Shown here in pieces: positions 51,624 to 61,151 of a stretch of 64,000 nt of DNA. The stretch lies in the NCBI GenBank assembly GCA_022447205.1, contig JAKVBQ010000004.1:76341-140340 (forward strand). Reading direction: 5' to 3'. This stretch comes from Phycisphaerales bacterium. Lineage in GTDB: Bacteria > Planctomycetota > Phycisphaerae > Phycisphaerales > SM1A02. The notes beneath the pieces are model-generated. The model ran no database searches and was not told the origin of the DNA. It saw only the letters and a list, made by a program, of their open reading frames with translations. Made by a program: the position numbers and the translations under genes. Numbering within the stretch: the stretch's first letter is position 1; each line of letters opens with the position of its first letter.

Positions 51624-52820
51624 ATGAGGCGACGATTCCACCTGAACCTGCCCGGGCTCCTCTTCGTGGCCCTGACCCTGTTCGTCGGGTTCGCTGCGGC
51701 GAATCGGCCGAACAATCTCGTCGTGTGGTCGTTCGGCGCGCTGCTGTCCCTGATCCTCGTTTCGGGGATCATCAGCGGGTCGATGATGGTGAGACTTCGC
51801 TTGTCCCGTCTCGAGACCGGACGCGCGGCAGTGGGGGATCCCTTCGAGATCCGCTACCAGCTCACCAACACCTCTGGACTCCGCTCCGCCTTCGCGGTCA
51901 GGGTCGACGAGATCCTGCGACCTTCCGACACCGACAGGCATGAGGTTCTCCCCGTTTCAGGTCATGCCTGGACGATCCGGGTGGCGCCAGGTGAGGAGCA
52001 GGTCTGTGATGCGGTGCTCTGGCCGAGACGTCGAGGCGTGTTGAACTTGCACCGGGTCCGTCTGACCAGCTTCTTCCCCTTCGGCCTCATGGGACGTTCC
52101 GTGGAGCTTGAACTTCCCCAGAGGGTCCTCGTTCATCCTCGCGTCCATGCGGTGCGTCCGGATCTGCTTCGCACCGCCGTGACGGGAGAACTCGGCGGCA
52201 TCCGACTGTCCCGACTGCCGGGACCCGGCGAGGACTTCTACTCGGTCCGCGAGTTCAAGCCCGGAGACAGCATCCGGCAGATCGCCTGGAAGCGCCTGGG
52301 TTGCACCGAAGACCTGCTCGTGATCCAGAGGTCATCCTCCGCGCCACCCCGGGTCCGCATCGTGCTCGACCTCTCCACGCCGCCCGCGGACCTTCGCTTC
52401 GAAGCTGAAAACGACCTGACCTCGGGAGACCTCGAGGAACGTGCGATCACCATGGCCGCCTCACTGATCGCCGAGGCCGACAAGGCCGATCATGAGTATG
52501 GACTCACGGTTCTTGGATTCGAGGACAAGCCGATTCCGATGCGGCGAGGACACTGGCATCGCGAAAGACTGATGGCAAGCCTCGCCGAGATCGATCTTGG
52601 CGCCGAGAGGAAACCGCCGCTTTCGACATCGATGCTCGACGAGGAACGCTCCGCCTGCATCGTCATCCATCCCGGTCGCATCGATACCCGGAAGGCTCCT
52701 GATCGCGCACTGCACTGGACCGCGACCCGCGTCGAGGACGTGCTGGACTTCAAGACCACGGAAGAGGGGACTGCTGAAGAGGCCCCGTCTTCGCGTTCGC
52801 CTCTGGGGGTTCCCGCATGA
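51624..52820 (+). CDS. DUF58-domain protein
   Basis: 398 aa with two N-terminal membrane helices (LLFVALTLFVGFAAANRP; LVVWSFGALLSLILVSGII). DUF58 core: DFYSVREFKPGDSIRQIAWK with the diagnostic R-x-I-x-W segment, then a vWA-like region (RVRIVLDLSTPP). DUF58 proteins usually sit with a MoxR ATPase and TgpA transglutaminase; here TgpA follows with an ATGA overlap, but no MoxR gene is adjacent. TATTCT at 51606-51611 could give this gene its own promoter. Confidence 0.88.
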   Translation: MRRRFHLNLPGLLFVALTLFVGFAAANRPNNLVVWSFGALLSLILVSGIISGSMMVRLRLSRLETGRAAVGDPFEIRYQLTNTSGLRSAFAVRVDEILRPSDTDRHEVLPVSGHAWTIRVAPGEEQVCDAVLWPRRRGVLNLHRVRLTSFFPFGLMGRSVELELPQRVLVHPRVHAVRPDLLRTAVTGELGGIRLSRLPGPGEDFYSVREFKPGDSIRQIAWKRLGCTEDLLVIQRSSSAPPRVRIVLDLSTPPADLRFEAENDLTSGDLEERAITMAASLIAEADKADHEYGLTVLGFEDKPIPMRRGHWHRERLMASLAEIDLGAERKPPLSTSMLDEERSACIVIHPGRIDTRKAPDRALHWTATRVEDVLDFKTTEEGTAEEAPSSRSPLGVPA

Positions 52821-55084
52821 ACCTCCGACGTCGTTTCAGGTTGTGGCTCCTCGTACTGATCGAACTCTCGCTCGCGGCGGTCGCTGTCGCGACCGAGGGT
52901 TTCTGGCTCCTGATCGTCGCCGGACCCGTGGTGGCGCTCAGCTGGTACATGGTCGAGGGTCCTCGGGGCAAGTCCCTGCCCAGATGGGCCGTCAACCTCG
53001 GTGCGATCATCGTGGTCGCACTGGTCGGCCTGAGTGCGATTGCCGATCCCGACCCGGGACGTTCGATGGAACTGCTTTCATGGTTCGTCCTCGGACTCAT
53101 CGTGCTGAGGCAGTTGCAGCAACGCACGACCCGGGAGGATGCGCAGCAGATCGTGCTGTCACTGGTTCTGGTGCTTGCATCCACGGTTCAGTCGGAGAAG
53201 CTCCTCTTCGGGTTGATCCTCCTGGTCTGGTGCGGTCTTGCCCTGTACGTGGTCATCCTCTACCAGCTCTACAAGGGAACCGACCTTGCACGTCGTCGGC
53301 GTGCCGAGTGCCCCCCGGATTCCGCACATCTTGTTCCGCCCCTGTCCGTGCGTTTCGGTCCGCTCGAACTGGCGAGTGTCCGTCGGACGGTGCTTGTCGC
53401 GCTCTTCGGCCTGAGCATCTTCAGCGTCATCATCTTCGTGATCTTTCCTCGGGACATCCTCTTCAAGGCCCAGGTGCCCGGGCAGGGACCGGGGAGGCGT
53501 TCCGGTTTCTCCCAGAACGTGGACCTGGTCTCCAGTGAACGGATCAGTGAATCACGCCGGGAGGTCTTCACCCTGCAGTGGAAGGATCTCGATGGTGTTC
53601 CGATGCGTTGGAACGGTCCGATCCTCCTCAGGGGGTCAGTGCTGAACCACTACGATCCGGCGATCGACAAGTGGGCACCGACCATCGCGAGTCGAAGGCG
53701 ATTCACCCGATCGATCGCGCCCTCGCCGAACGGGGGATTTACCGCCCTCGGGGTGCGGCCCATCGAAGATCGTGGGCAGCAGTACACCGTCGAGGTCACG
53801 ATGCGTTCCCTGACCAGCAAGGTGTTGTTCGCTCCGTGGGTGCCGCTTGAGCTGGCGACGACCGAGGGGAGGACTTTCCAGGTCGATCCGGCCAACCTCA
53901 TCATTCGCGATTCCAGCGTGGACACCCTCGGCAGTTACTGGAGCTATCGGTTGAGGGTCCAGCCCTTCCCGACCACCAACGTCCTCGAGGACCTGTTCGG
54001 CACGCCGTCGAGGGAAAGCAGGACGCTCGGTTTTCCCGTTCCCGAAGTCAAGGTCACGACCCTCGCCATCCTCGAGGAGATCGGTGTGGACCATGAGGTG
54101 GGGGCAGACGAGACGGTCTGGGCCAGGAACCAGAGGGTCGCCGATGCGCTCACCGCATGGCTGGAGGACAACTGCATCTACAAGACGGATCTCGGTGACT
54201 TCATCCAGCTTGTGGGCGAGGACCCCATCATCAGTTTCCTCGAGCGTTATCGATTCGGTCACTGCGAGTACTTCGCCTCTGCTCTGACCGCGATGTGCCG
54301 GAGCATCGGTGTCCAGGCACGTCTGGTCACCGGATACATCGCCCTCGAGTACAACGAGGCATCGGAGAGTTACACGGTTCGGGAATCCAACGCACATGCC
54401 TGGACCGAGGTGCGCGTCGGTGAGTACCAGTGGAGGACATGGGATCCCTCTCCGAGGTCGGAGCTCGAGGCGATCCAGGTTCGGAACAGTTCGTGGGCCG
54501 ACGGCTGGAGGTGGGTCTACGATCGACTCGACTTCCTCTGGAATTCGTCGGTGGTCGGATTCGACACTCGTTCTCAGGCGGTCCTCGCAAAGCGTGCTTC
54601 GGCGACCTGGTCGGAGCGAGTGGAGAATCTGCTCGGATCCGTGCTCGAGGGCATCCGTTCCGTGAACCGGTACTTCAGGCTCGGACCTGCAGGCTACATC
54701 TGGATGACCGTGATCCTGCTTCTCGCGATGTCGTTCCTTGTCGCGGGCTTCGCAGTGATGCGCCGGCGACGCAGGGTGATCGAACTCGCGCGGATCGGCG
54801 GTGCCGAACGAGAGCGGGCGCGGGAGCTGGCGGTCCAGCTTGGATTCTGGGCGGATGCACTTCGGATCATGGAACGGCGCGGCCTGCCGAAGAGCTTGAG
54901 CGAGACTCCGTTGGCGTTCTCGAGGCGCGCATCCGACATCGATCCCGAGCTCGGCACTCGACTCGGTGTGCTTGCCGATCTCCTGTACCGGATTCGTTTC
55001 GGCGCCCATTCGCCTGGAGCGAGCGAACTCGCCGAAGCCGATGCGATCGTGAAGTCGATCCGGGGGGGAGCAATCGGGACATGA
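52817..55084 (+). CDS. TgpA-family membrane transglutaminase-like protein
   Basis: 755 aa. Several N-terminal membrane helices (about 10-60, 85-150, 190-215), an extracytoplasmic transglutaminase-like domain, and a last helix near 640-660 with a cytoplasmic tail resembling DUF4129. Catalytic triad: Cys483 in RFGHCEYFASALTAMCRS, His in ESNAHAWTEV, Asp in WRTWDPSPRS. ATGA overlap on both sides (DUF58 before, methyltransferase after). The extracellular substrate is unknown. Confidence 0.92.
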   Translation: MNLRRRFRLWLLVLIELSLAAVAVATEGFWLLIVAGPVVALSWYMVEGPRGKSLPRWAVNLGAIIVVALVGLSAIADPDPGRSMELLSWFVLGLIVLRQLQQRTTREDAQQIVLSLVLVLASTVQSEKLLFGLILLVWCGLALYVVILYQLYKGTDLARRRRAECPPDSAHLVPPLSVRFGPLELASVRRTVLVALFGLSIFSVIIFVIFPRDILFKAQVPGQGPGRRSGFSQNVDLVSSERISESRREVFTLQWKDLDGVPMRWNGPILLRGSVLNHYDPAIDKWAPTIASRRRFTRSIAPSPNGGFTALGVRPIEDRGQQYTVEVTMRSLTSKVLFAPWVPLELATTEGRTFQVDPANLIIRDSSVDTLGSYWSYRLRVQPFPTTNVLEDLFGTPSRESRTLGFPVPEVKVTTLAILEEIGVDHEVGADETVWARNQRVADALTAWLEDNCIYKTDLGDFIQLVGEDPIISFLERYRFGHCEYFASALTAMCRSIGVQARLVTGYIALEYNEASESYTVRESNAHAWTEVRVGEYQWRTWDPSPRSELEAIQVRNSSWADGWRWVYDRLDFLWNSSVVGFDTRSQAVLAKRASATWSERVENLLGSVLEGIRSVNRYFRLGPAGYIWMTVILLLAMSFLVAGFAVMRRRRRVIELARIGGAERERARELAVQLGFWADALRIMERRGLPKSLSETPLAFSRRASDIDPELGTRLGVLADLLYRIRFGAHSPGASELAEADAIVKSIRGGAIGT

Positions 55085-55761
55085 GCGAGGTTCATGACGA
55101 CCAGCATCCACTCGATCCCACCGATCATGTCGCGCAGCTCGAGGGCGTCCTGCAGCGGGTCTCGACCTCGGATCGGGTCGTCGATCTTGGTGCAGGCCTC
55201 GGTCGCATCGGACGGCCCCTCGCCGAACGCGGCTGCGAGGTGGTCGCGGTCGATCACGACGCAGCGGTCCTGGCTGGCGGTGGCTGGGTGGACCACCCTT
55301 CGGTCAGGCCGATCGTCGAGGACATGCTCGCACCCGAAGCGACCTGGCATCGAGAGGGCCCTTATGACGTTGCGCTCTGCCTCGGGAACACCCTCGCCCT
55401 GCTCCTGGCCCATCATGATCTGGACCGTCTCTTCGAACGGATCGCTTCCTGCCTGACCGATTCGGGTGTCCTGCTCGTTGATGACTTCCCCTTGTGGGCA
55501 TGGGAATCGGTCCATGCAGGGGACTGGCCGACCGGTGTGTCCGAGGATGGACAGGCCCAGATCCTGTGGTTGCCGGGCGAACCCGCTTTCGCCTTTCGCA
55601 CCGGTGATGCCGTTGATCCTGCCGCAGAAGTCCCTGACGAGGACGAGCGCCTCCTCCGCCTCTGGTCGATGTCCGAACTGGGGCATCTGTCCCGTAACCA
55701 CGGGCTGAGCGCGCCGACCCACCATCCCGAACCGAATTTGCTTCAATTCGACCGTCTTTGA
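55081..55761 (+). CDS. Class I SAM-dependent methyltransferase
   Basis: 226 aa from ATG overlapping the transglutaminase stop. SAM-binding motif I is VVDLGAGLGRIGRPLAERG, followed by the acidic residue ending strand 2 (VVAVDHD) and the motif VALCLGNTLALL in place of the post-II region. DSGVLLVDDFPLW fits motif III. The long upstream continuation of this frame is a shadow of the transglutaminase gene. Substrate unknown. Confidence 0.85.
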   Translation: MSEVHDDQHPLDPTDHVAQLEGVLQRVSTSDRVVDLGAGLGRIGRPLAERGCEVVAVDHDAAVLAGGGWVDHPSVRPIVEDMLAPEATWHREGPYDVALCLGNTLALLLAHHDLDRLFERIASCLTDSGVLLVDDFPLWAWESVHAGDWPTGVSEDGQAQILWLPGEPAFAFRTGDAVDPAAEVPDEDERLLRLWSMSELGHLSRNHGLSAPTHHPEPNLLQFDRL

Positions 55762-55765
55762 GGAA

Positions 55766-55806
55766 TTCCAGTACGACAGCCTCGCTGCTTCGTATTTCTA
55801 CTGGAA
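55766..55806 (+). terminator. Inverted repeat just after the methyltransferase gene
   Basis: A perfect 8-bp repeat (55766-55773 with 55799-55806) encloses a smaller alternative pairing (TACGA at 55772 with TCGTA at 55790). It begins 5 nt after the stop. No T tract follows, so termination would need Rho or the structure may only protect the 3' end. Confidence 0.4.
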
Positions 55807-55984
55807 CCGATCTTCCTGCAAACCTGTAGAGAAGATCCGATTGGTTGGGTACTTGTCTTCCGGGAGCCCGGCCGGGGCCCCATCGGCGATTCGAGGGTCT
55901 GGATCCCTCTCAAGCCAGCCAAGGTACCCACGAGGGCCCATGAGCGGTACGCTTTCAGTCCGCACCAACCAGAGGAGATGTCCA

Positions 55985-56881
55985 GTGCCTGCATCACGAT
56001 CACGAACCAACGAGTGGCGTCGCTCGCTCCAGCAGGTCTTCGAGCGTGGTGGAGCGATCGAGTTCGCGGTCGCGCGCCCCGGATCCGGTGGCGAGTCCGA
56101 CGACCTGCACGAACATGCTGCCGGAGCCGACCTCGTCTGGAGGGTCAAGGTCCTCCAGCTCACCGAGGAGGAGATGACGGTCGAGGCTCCGATGGCGCTC
56201 GGGCGCAACATCGAGATCGAGCCCGGCATCGAGCTGGTCGGAGCGATCTCGATCGGGCAGAACCGCTGGATGTTCAGGACGCGCAATCTCGGTGATGCCT
56301 CCGGGGAATCGAGTCGAAGTCGATCCCAGCGCGCATTGCGTCTCTCGCTCCCCGAGAACGTGCGCCGGTGCCAGCGCCGCGCTCGTCGTTTCGATACCCG
56401 CGAGCTGAAGCTTCCCGAGGTCGAGGTCTGGCCGCTGCTGGACCCCAAGTCCGTTCTCCCCGCCGAACGATCCGTGAAGATCGCGTGGGAGGCGAGCCAG
56501 AAAGGTGAGCCCGTCGACCTGGATTCCATCTGTTCGGATGCCGTCATGCCGACCGTCGGCCCTCCCTTTGCCGCCACGCTGATGAACCTCGGCGGGGGCG
56601 GTATCGGTTTGCGCGTGGACCAGGATGCGGCACAGGCCCTCGGCAGGCATCGGGTCTTCTGGATTCGCATGCCCCTGCCTCCGGAACTCGACATCCCGGT
56701 GCTCGCGACGGGCAAGGTCGTCCACACCCACATCGACAGCATGCACCGCACGTATGCCGGTGTCGCGTTCGACTTCACGTTCAACAACGAGCATCAGGAC
56801 CTCGTGGCCGAGCAGATCTCGACGTACATCGAACGCCTTCAGGAATCCCAGCTCAAGTCGAAGTCGGACGCGGAAGGCTGA
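55985..56881 (+). CDS. PilZ-like domain protein
   Basis: 298 aa from GTG, fixed by AGGAG 7 nt upstream; the frame continues upstream to 55841 without a ribosome site. An N-terminal YcgR-like beta domain (VWRVKVLQLTEEEMTVEAPM, GISIGQNRWMFRTR-type strand) is followed by a basic linker (RRCQRRARRFDTRE) and a PilZ-like C-terminal barrel (MNLGGGGIGLRVDQ, VLATGKVVHTHIDSMHR). PilZ proteins bind cyclic di-GMP via RxxxR and D/NxSxxG; here the second motif is degenerate (NLGGGG), so nucleotide binding is doubtful. Its stop abuts that of convergent pabB. Confidence 0.65.
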   Translation: MPASRSRTNEWRRSLQQVFERGGAIEFAVARPGSGGESDDLHEHAAGADLVWRVKVLQLTEEEMTVEAPMALGRNIEIEPGIELVGAISIGQNRWMFRTRNLGDASGESSRSRSQRALRLSLPENVRRCQRRARRFDTRELKLPEVEVWPLLDPKSVLPAERSVKIAWEASQKGEPVDLDSICSDAVMPTVGPPFAATLMNLGGGGIGLRVDQDAAQALGRHRVFWIRMPLPPELDIPVLATGKVVHTHIDSMHRTYAGVAFDFTFNNEHQDLVAEQISTYIERLQESQLKSKSDAEG

Positions 56882-58342
56882 TCAGCCGGGGATCGCTTCG
56901 TGCGCGTTGCGCTCCGCCCCGCTCGTCTGCTCCCGTGACGCCGGACGGCGATGGCTGTCCAGGAATCCGTTGAGAAGGCTCGCCTTCACGCGGCTTTCAG
57001 CGACTTCACCTTCCGGTGTGCTCTCCGCGACGATTCCACCGCCTGCACCATAGGTCAGTTCGTGGGTGAATCCCGACCCGGGATCCTCCGAGGGCCTGAT
57101 GTCGAGCGTGCGGATCGATACATCAAGCTGCATCCTCCCGCAGTTCGATGCGAATCCGAGTGCTCCGCAGTAGATGCCGCGACTGGTGGATTCCAGTTCC
57201 TCGATCACCTGCATCGCGCGGATCTTCGGCGCGCCGCTGACCGATCCGGGTGGGAAGGTCGACTCAAGCAGGTTCCCGAAGCTCGTGTCCTTCATGAGCC
57301 GGCCGGTCACCTCCGCCACGCCGTGCAGGACGCTCGGGTGATGTTCGATCGTTCGCTGTTCACTCACTCGCACCGACCCCGGCACGCAGATGCGGCCGAG
57401 ATCATTGCGCATGAGGTCGACGATCATGGCGAGTTCCGCAGCATCCTTCTCGCTCCCCCTCAGGTCCTCCGGCTTCGAGCCGTCGGGAAGGGTTCCCTTG
57501 ATCGGTCTGGTCCGGACGGTCTCCTGCACCGGATCGACCTCGAGAAAGAGTTCGGGACTCAGTGAGATGATCGTTCTCCTGTCGCCACCTTCCTCGAATC
57601 CGGTCTCGATGATCGCTCCGAACCATGCGCCGGACCGTTCGAGCAGCGACGTGGCGAATCGCCTTCGGTCCCGTGGTGATGGGAGGGAGATGCCCGCCTT
57701 GAACCGACGGGTGATGTTCGCCTGGAAGATGTCCCCCGCATGCACGTATTCGATGGTGCGTTCGATCATCGACCCGTACGCATCGTCATCCGGCGTCGCC
57801 CGGAGCGACTCGCACTCGATCGGTTCGGGGTTCGGTGGGGTGGCGGATGCCAGGCATGTGAGGAGCTCGCTCGCGCCCGTCTCCTGTCCCACCAGCCACC
57901 ACTGATCCCGCACTCGATCATGGACCAGGGCCGAGGGGCATGAGAGGACGGTGGCCAGTGGTTCGGTTTCCTGCCCCAGGCGGGTGGGATGCCCTGCCTT
58001 CGGTTCCAGGGCTCGACCCAGCTCGTAGGGGAGGATCAGGATCTTGCCGCCGAGAAAGGGAGGGGAGTCGGGATCCGACGATTTCGAGACGGACGGGGTG
58101 GTCGGCACGAGCTCGTCCAGGGTCTCGAGCAGGCCCTGCCTCGTCGCGGCTTCCCCGTCCAGAAGGCACCGGGAGGCTTCCGGCGTCGACAGGATGCTCC
58201 ATCTTGCCAGTGGGGAATCGCCTCTGGCACTGATCAAGGCCGCGAGAGGGCGTTCGGGCGGCCACCCTGCCGCAACGGCCAGCGGATCAGGGCCCGGACC
58301 AAGACATTTGGCGAGAGATGGGGAGGTCATCGCGTACATCAT
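56882..58342 (-). CDS. pabB: Aminodeoxychorismate synthase component I (PabB), anthranilate-synthase-I family
   Basis: 486 aa. Chorismate-binding enzyme that makes 4-amino-4-deoxychorismate for folate. Family blocks: AGDIFQANITRRF, SPELFLEVD, RTRPIKGTLPDG with the PIKGT Lys typical of PabB rather than TrpE, ELAMIVDLMRNDLGRIC, FPPGSVSGAPKIRAMQ, and TYGAGGGIVAES. No glutaminase (PabA) or lyase (PabC) gene adjoins it. TGTAAT lies 9 nt before the ATG at 58342; ATG 58330 is an alternative start. Divergent from ppdK. Convergent and abutting with the PilZ-like gene. Confidence 0.93.
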   Translation of the reverse strand: MMYAMTSPSLAKCLGPGPDPLAVAAGWPPERPLAALISARGDSPLARWSILSTPEASRCLLDGEAATRQGLLETLDELVPTTPSVSKSSDPDSPPFLGGKILILPYELGRALEPKAGHPTRLGQETEPLATVLSCPSALVHDRVRDQWWLVGQETGASELLTCLASATPPNPEPIECESLRATPDDDAYGSMIERTIEYVHAGDIFQANITRRFKAGISLPSPRDRRRFATSLLERSGAWFGAIIETGFEEGGDRRTIISLSPELFLEVDPVQETVRTRPIKGTLPDGSKPEDLRGSEKDAAELAMIVDLMRNDLGRICVPGSVRVSEQRTIEHHPSVLHGVAEVTGRLMKDTSFGNLLESTFPPGSVSGAPKIRAMQVIEELESTSRGIYCGALGFASNCGRMQLDVSIRTLDIRPSEDPGSGFTHELTYGAGGGIVAESTPEGEVAESRVKASLLNGFLDSHRRPASREQTSGAERNAHEAIPG

Positions 58343-58351
58343 ACGCTGGCG

Positions 58352-58357
58352 ATTACA
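58352..58357 (-). promoter_or_regulatory. Candidate -10 element (TGTAAT) for pabB
   Basis: Minus-strand TGTAAT, 9 nt before the ATG at 58342, in the divergent gap shared with ppdK. Confidence 0.4.
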
Positions 58358-58454
58358 CTGCCTCCTTTCAGGAACGGGGATCTCCCGATCCTGTCCACAG
58401 GTCTGTACCTCGGATCAACACACCATGGCACCCAGATCCAGTCGAAGGAAGCCA

Positions 58455-61151
58455 ATGCCCACCACCGCGTCTCGCAAGAAGAAGTCCTCGTCCAGTTCGC
58501 GTCGCGTCAAGCGCTGCTATTCCTTCGGGTCCTCCCGGACCGACGGCAACGGCACCATGAAGGAGCTGCTCGGTGGCAAGGGAGCCAACCTCGCCGAGAT
58601 GACCTCGATCGGTCTGCCGGTGCCTCCCGGATTCACCATCACCACCGAGACCTGTGGTGAGTATTCGGATCGGAACAAGCTTCCCGCAGGGCTCATGGAT
58701 GAAGTGACCAGGAGCGTTCGCATCCTGGAGAAGGAACTCGGCAAGACGTTCGGTTCCAAGTCCGACCCGCTTCTGGTCTCCGTGCGCTCCGGTGCCGCGG
58801 TCTCGATGCCCGGCATGATGGACACCGTCCTCAACCTCGGCCTGACCGACGAGGCGGTCGCCGGACTTGCTGCCGAGACGAACAACCCGAGGTTCGCCTG
58901 GGACGCGTACCGACGCCTCATCAACATGTTCGGCAACGTCGTCATGGGCGTGGAGCACGACCACTTCGAGGCTGCCTTCGATCGAATCAAGAAGCGGTAC
59001 AAGGTCGACCTGGACACCGAGGTTCCGGCCGAGGGTCTGGAGGAACTCTGCGCGGCCTACAAGAAGGTCTACCGCAAGCATGTCGGCAGCAACTTCCCGC
59101 AGGATCCGATCAAGCAGCTCCAGCATTCGATCGAGGCGGTCTTCAGAAGCTGGAACAAGCCGACCGCGATCTCCTACCGACGCATCAACGAGATCACGGG
59201 CCTGGTGGGCACCGCGGTCAACGTCCAGTCGATGGTCTACGGCAACATGGGTGAGGATTCCGGTACCGGTGTCGCGTTCACGCGTGACCCGTCCACCGGC
59301 AAGAACGAGTTCTACGGCGAGTTCCTCATCAACGCCCAGGGCGAGGATGTCGTAGCTGGCATCAGGACTCCGCAGCCGATCAAGGGCATGACCCGTTGGA
59401 ACGACAAGGTGTTCAAGCAGCTCATGAAGGTTCGCAAGACCCTTGAGAAGCACTACCGTGACATGCAGGACATCGAATTCACGATCGAGCGCGGCAAGCT
59501 CTACATGTTGCAGACCAGAAGCGGCAAGCGAACCGGTGCCGCCGCGGTCAAGATCGCCGTGGACATGGCCAAGGAACGGCTGATCGACCGGAAGACGGCC
59601 CTGATGCGCATTCCCGCGCAGGACATGACCCAGCTTCTCCTGCCGAGTTTCGACGCTTCGGACAAGAAGAAGGCCACCACCCTCTGCAAGGGCCTTCCGG
59701 CATCTCCGGGTGCGGCCTTCGGTGCACTGGCATTCACTGCCGAAGAGGCCGTGCTGCGTGCGGGCAAGGGTGAGAACGTGCTTCTGGTTCGGAAGGAGAC
59801 CTCTCCCGAGGATGTCGACGGCATGCACTCCGCTGCGGGCATCCTCACTTCGACCGGCGGCATGACGTCCCATGCAGCCGTGGTGGCCCGTGGCTGGGGC
59901 AAGTGCTGCGTGGTCGGTGCCGGTGCACTGCACATCGACGCCGCCAAGGGCACCCTGACCGTGAACGGCAAGCGCTACACACGCAAGGACGTCTTCTCGA
60001 TCGACGGCTCGACCGGTGAGGTGATGCTCGGAGAGATCAAGCGCAACGTGCCCAAGAAGATCTCCGGTGACTTCGCTCAGGTCCTCAAGTGGTCCGATTC
60101 GATCGCCCGCATGAAGGTCCGGACCAATGCGGACGCTCCTGCCGATGCGAAGCGCGCTCGTGACTTCGGCGCCGTCGGCATCGGACTCTGCCGTACCGAG
60201 CACATGTTCTTCCAGGAGGATCGCATCGGTGCCATGCGCGAGATGATCCTTGCCGAGAACGTCAAGGATCGGGAGAAGGCGCTTCGCAAGCTGCTTCCCT
60301 TCCAGCGGCGCGACTTCGTCGGGATCTTCACCGCGATGAAGGGCTGCCCGGTCACCGTTCGCCTGCTCGACCCGCCGTTGCACGAGTTCCTGCCGCACGA
60401 GGCGGATGCGCAGCGCGCCATGGCGAAGCAGCTCGGCATCAAGCCCGCGGACGTCAAGCGCCGTGTCAGCCAGCTCCACGAGATGAATCCGATGCTCGGA
60501 CATCGTGGTTGCCGACTCGCCGTCACCTATCCCGAGATCCTCGTGATGCAGGTCCGCGCGATCGTCGAGGCGATGATCGCCTGCAAGAAGAAGCGCGTCG
60601 ATGCGCGCCCCGAGATCATGATTCCCCTCGTCGGGACACGTGTCGAACTCGCGATGCTGCGAGAACTCACCGAGGAGACCATTGCTCAGGTCCGCAAGGC
60701 GAAGAAGTACACCGGCAAGCTCGACATCCCGATCGGGACGATGATCGAGATTCCCCGCGCCGCGGTCACCGCGGACGAGGTGGCCGAGGTCGCGGACTTC
60801 TTCTCCTTCGGGACCAACGACCTCACCCAGATGGCCTTCGGGTACAGCCGGGACGATGCAAGCGTCTTCCTGCCCGAATACATCGAGCGAGGAGTGCTCG
60901 AGCGTGATCCATTCGATGCGATCGACCAGGGTGGTGTCGGACAGCTCGTCGACATCGCCGTTCGCAAGGGGCGCACCTGCCGACCGAAGCTCAAGCTCGG
61001 TGTCTGCGGTGAACATGGCGGTGACCCGTCGTCGATCGAGTTCTTCGAGACGGTCGGTGGCTGTGGACTCGACTACGTGTCCTGTTCACCGTTCCGCGTG
61101 CCCATCGCGCGACTCGTCGCCGCCCAGGCCGTCATCGGAAAGGGTGGCTGA
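58455..61151 (+). CDS. ppdK: Pyruvate, phosphate dikinase
   Basis: 898 aa from the ATG at 58455, with GAAGGAAG just upstream; ATG 58425 adds ten residues. Interconverts pyruvate + ATP + Pi with PEP + AMP + PPi. Nucleotide-binding start LLGGKGANLAEMTSIGLPVP, phospho-His loop GGMTSHAAVVARGWGKCCV with His473, and the PEP domain with GIGLCRTEHMF, RLLDPPLHEFLP and the acid Cys in GVCGEHGGDPSS. The first 25 residues are Lys/Ser/Arg-rich (PTTASRKKKSSSSSRRVK) and precede the fold. Its stop shares a base with the next ATG. Confidence 0.96.
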   Translation: MPTTASRKKKSSSSSRRVKRCYSFGSSRTDGNGTMKELLGGKGANLAEMTSIGLPVPPGFTITTETCGEYSDRNKLPAGLMDEVTRSVRILEKELGKTFGSKSDPLLVSVRSGAAVSMPGMMDTVLNLGLTDEAVAGLAAETNNPRFAWDAYRRLINMFGNVVMGVEHDHFEAAFDRIKKRYKVDLDTEVPAEGLEELCAAYKKVYRKHVGSNFPQDPIKQLQHSIEAVFRSWNKPTAISYRRINEITGLVGTAVNVQSMVYGNMGEDSGTGVAFTRDPSTGKNEFYGEFLINAQGEDVVAGIRTPQPIKGMTRWNDKVFKQLMKVRKTLEKHYRDMQDIEFTIERGKLYMLQTRSGKRTGAAAVKIAVDMAKERLIDRKTALMRIPAQDMTQLLLPSFDASDKKKATTLCKGLPASPGAAFGALAFTAEEAVLRAGKGENVLLVRKETSPEDVDGMHSAAGILTSTGGMTSHAAVVARGWGKCCVVGAGALHIDAAKGTLTVNGKRYTRKDVFSIDGSTGEVMLGEIKRNVPKKISGDFAQVLKWSDSIARMKVRTNADAPADAKRARDFGAVGIGLCRTEHMFFQEDRIGAMREMILAENVKDREKALRKLLPFQRRDFVGIFTAMKGCPVTVRLLDPPLHEFLPHEADAQRAMAKQLGIKPADVKRRVSQLHEMNPMLGHRGCRLAVTYPEILVMQVRAIVEAMIACKKKRVDARPEIMIPLVGTRVELAMLRELTEETIAQVRKAKKYTGKLDIPIGTMIEIPRAAVTADEVAEVADFFSFGTNDLTQMAFGYSRDDASVFLPEYIERGVLERDPFDAIDQGGVGQLVDIAVRKGRTCRPKLKLGVCGEHGGDPSSIEFFETVGGCGLDYVSCSPFRVPIARLVAAQAVIGKGG

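Noticed and set aside
54430-55080. Long upstream extension of the methyltransferase frame
   Set aside because: Lies inside the transglutaminase gene in another frame; the ATGA overlap at 55081 is the natural start.
58368-61016. 882-codon open frame antisense to ppdK
   Set aside because: Shadow of a GC-rich gene with strong third-position bias; no recognisable domain.
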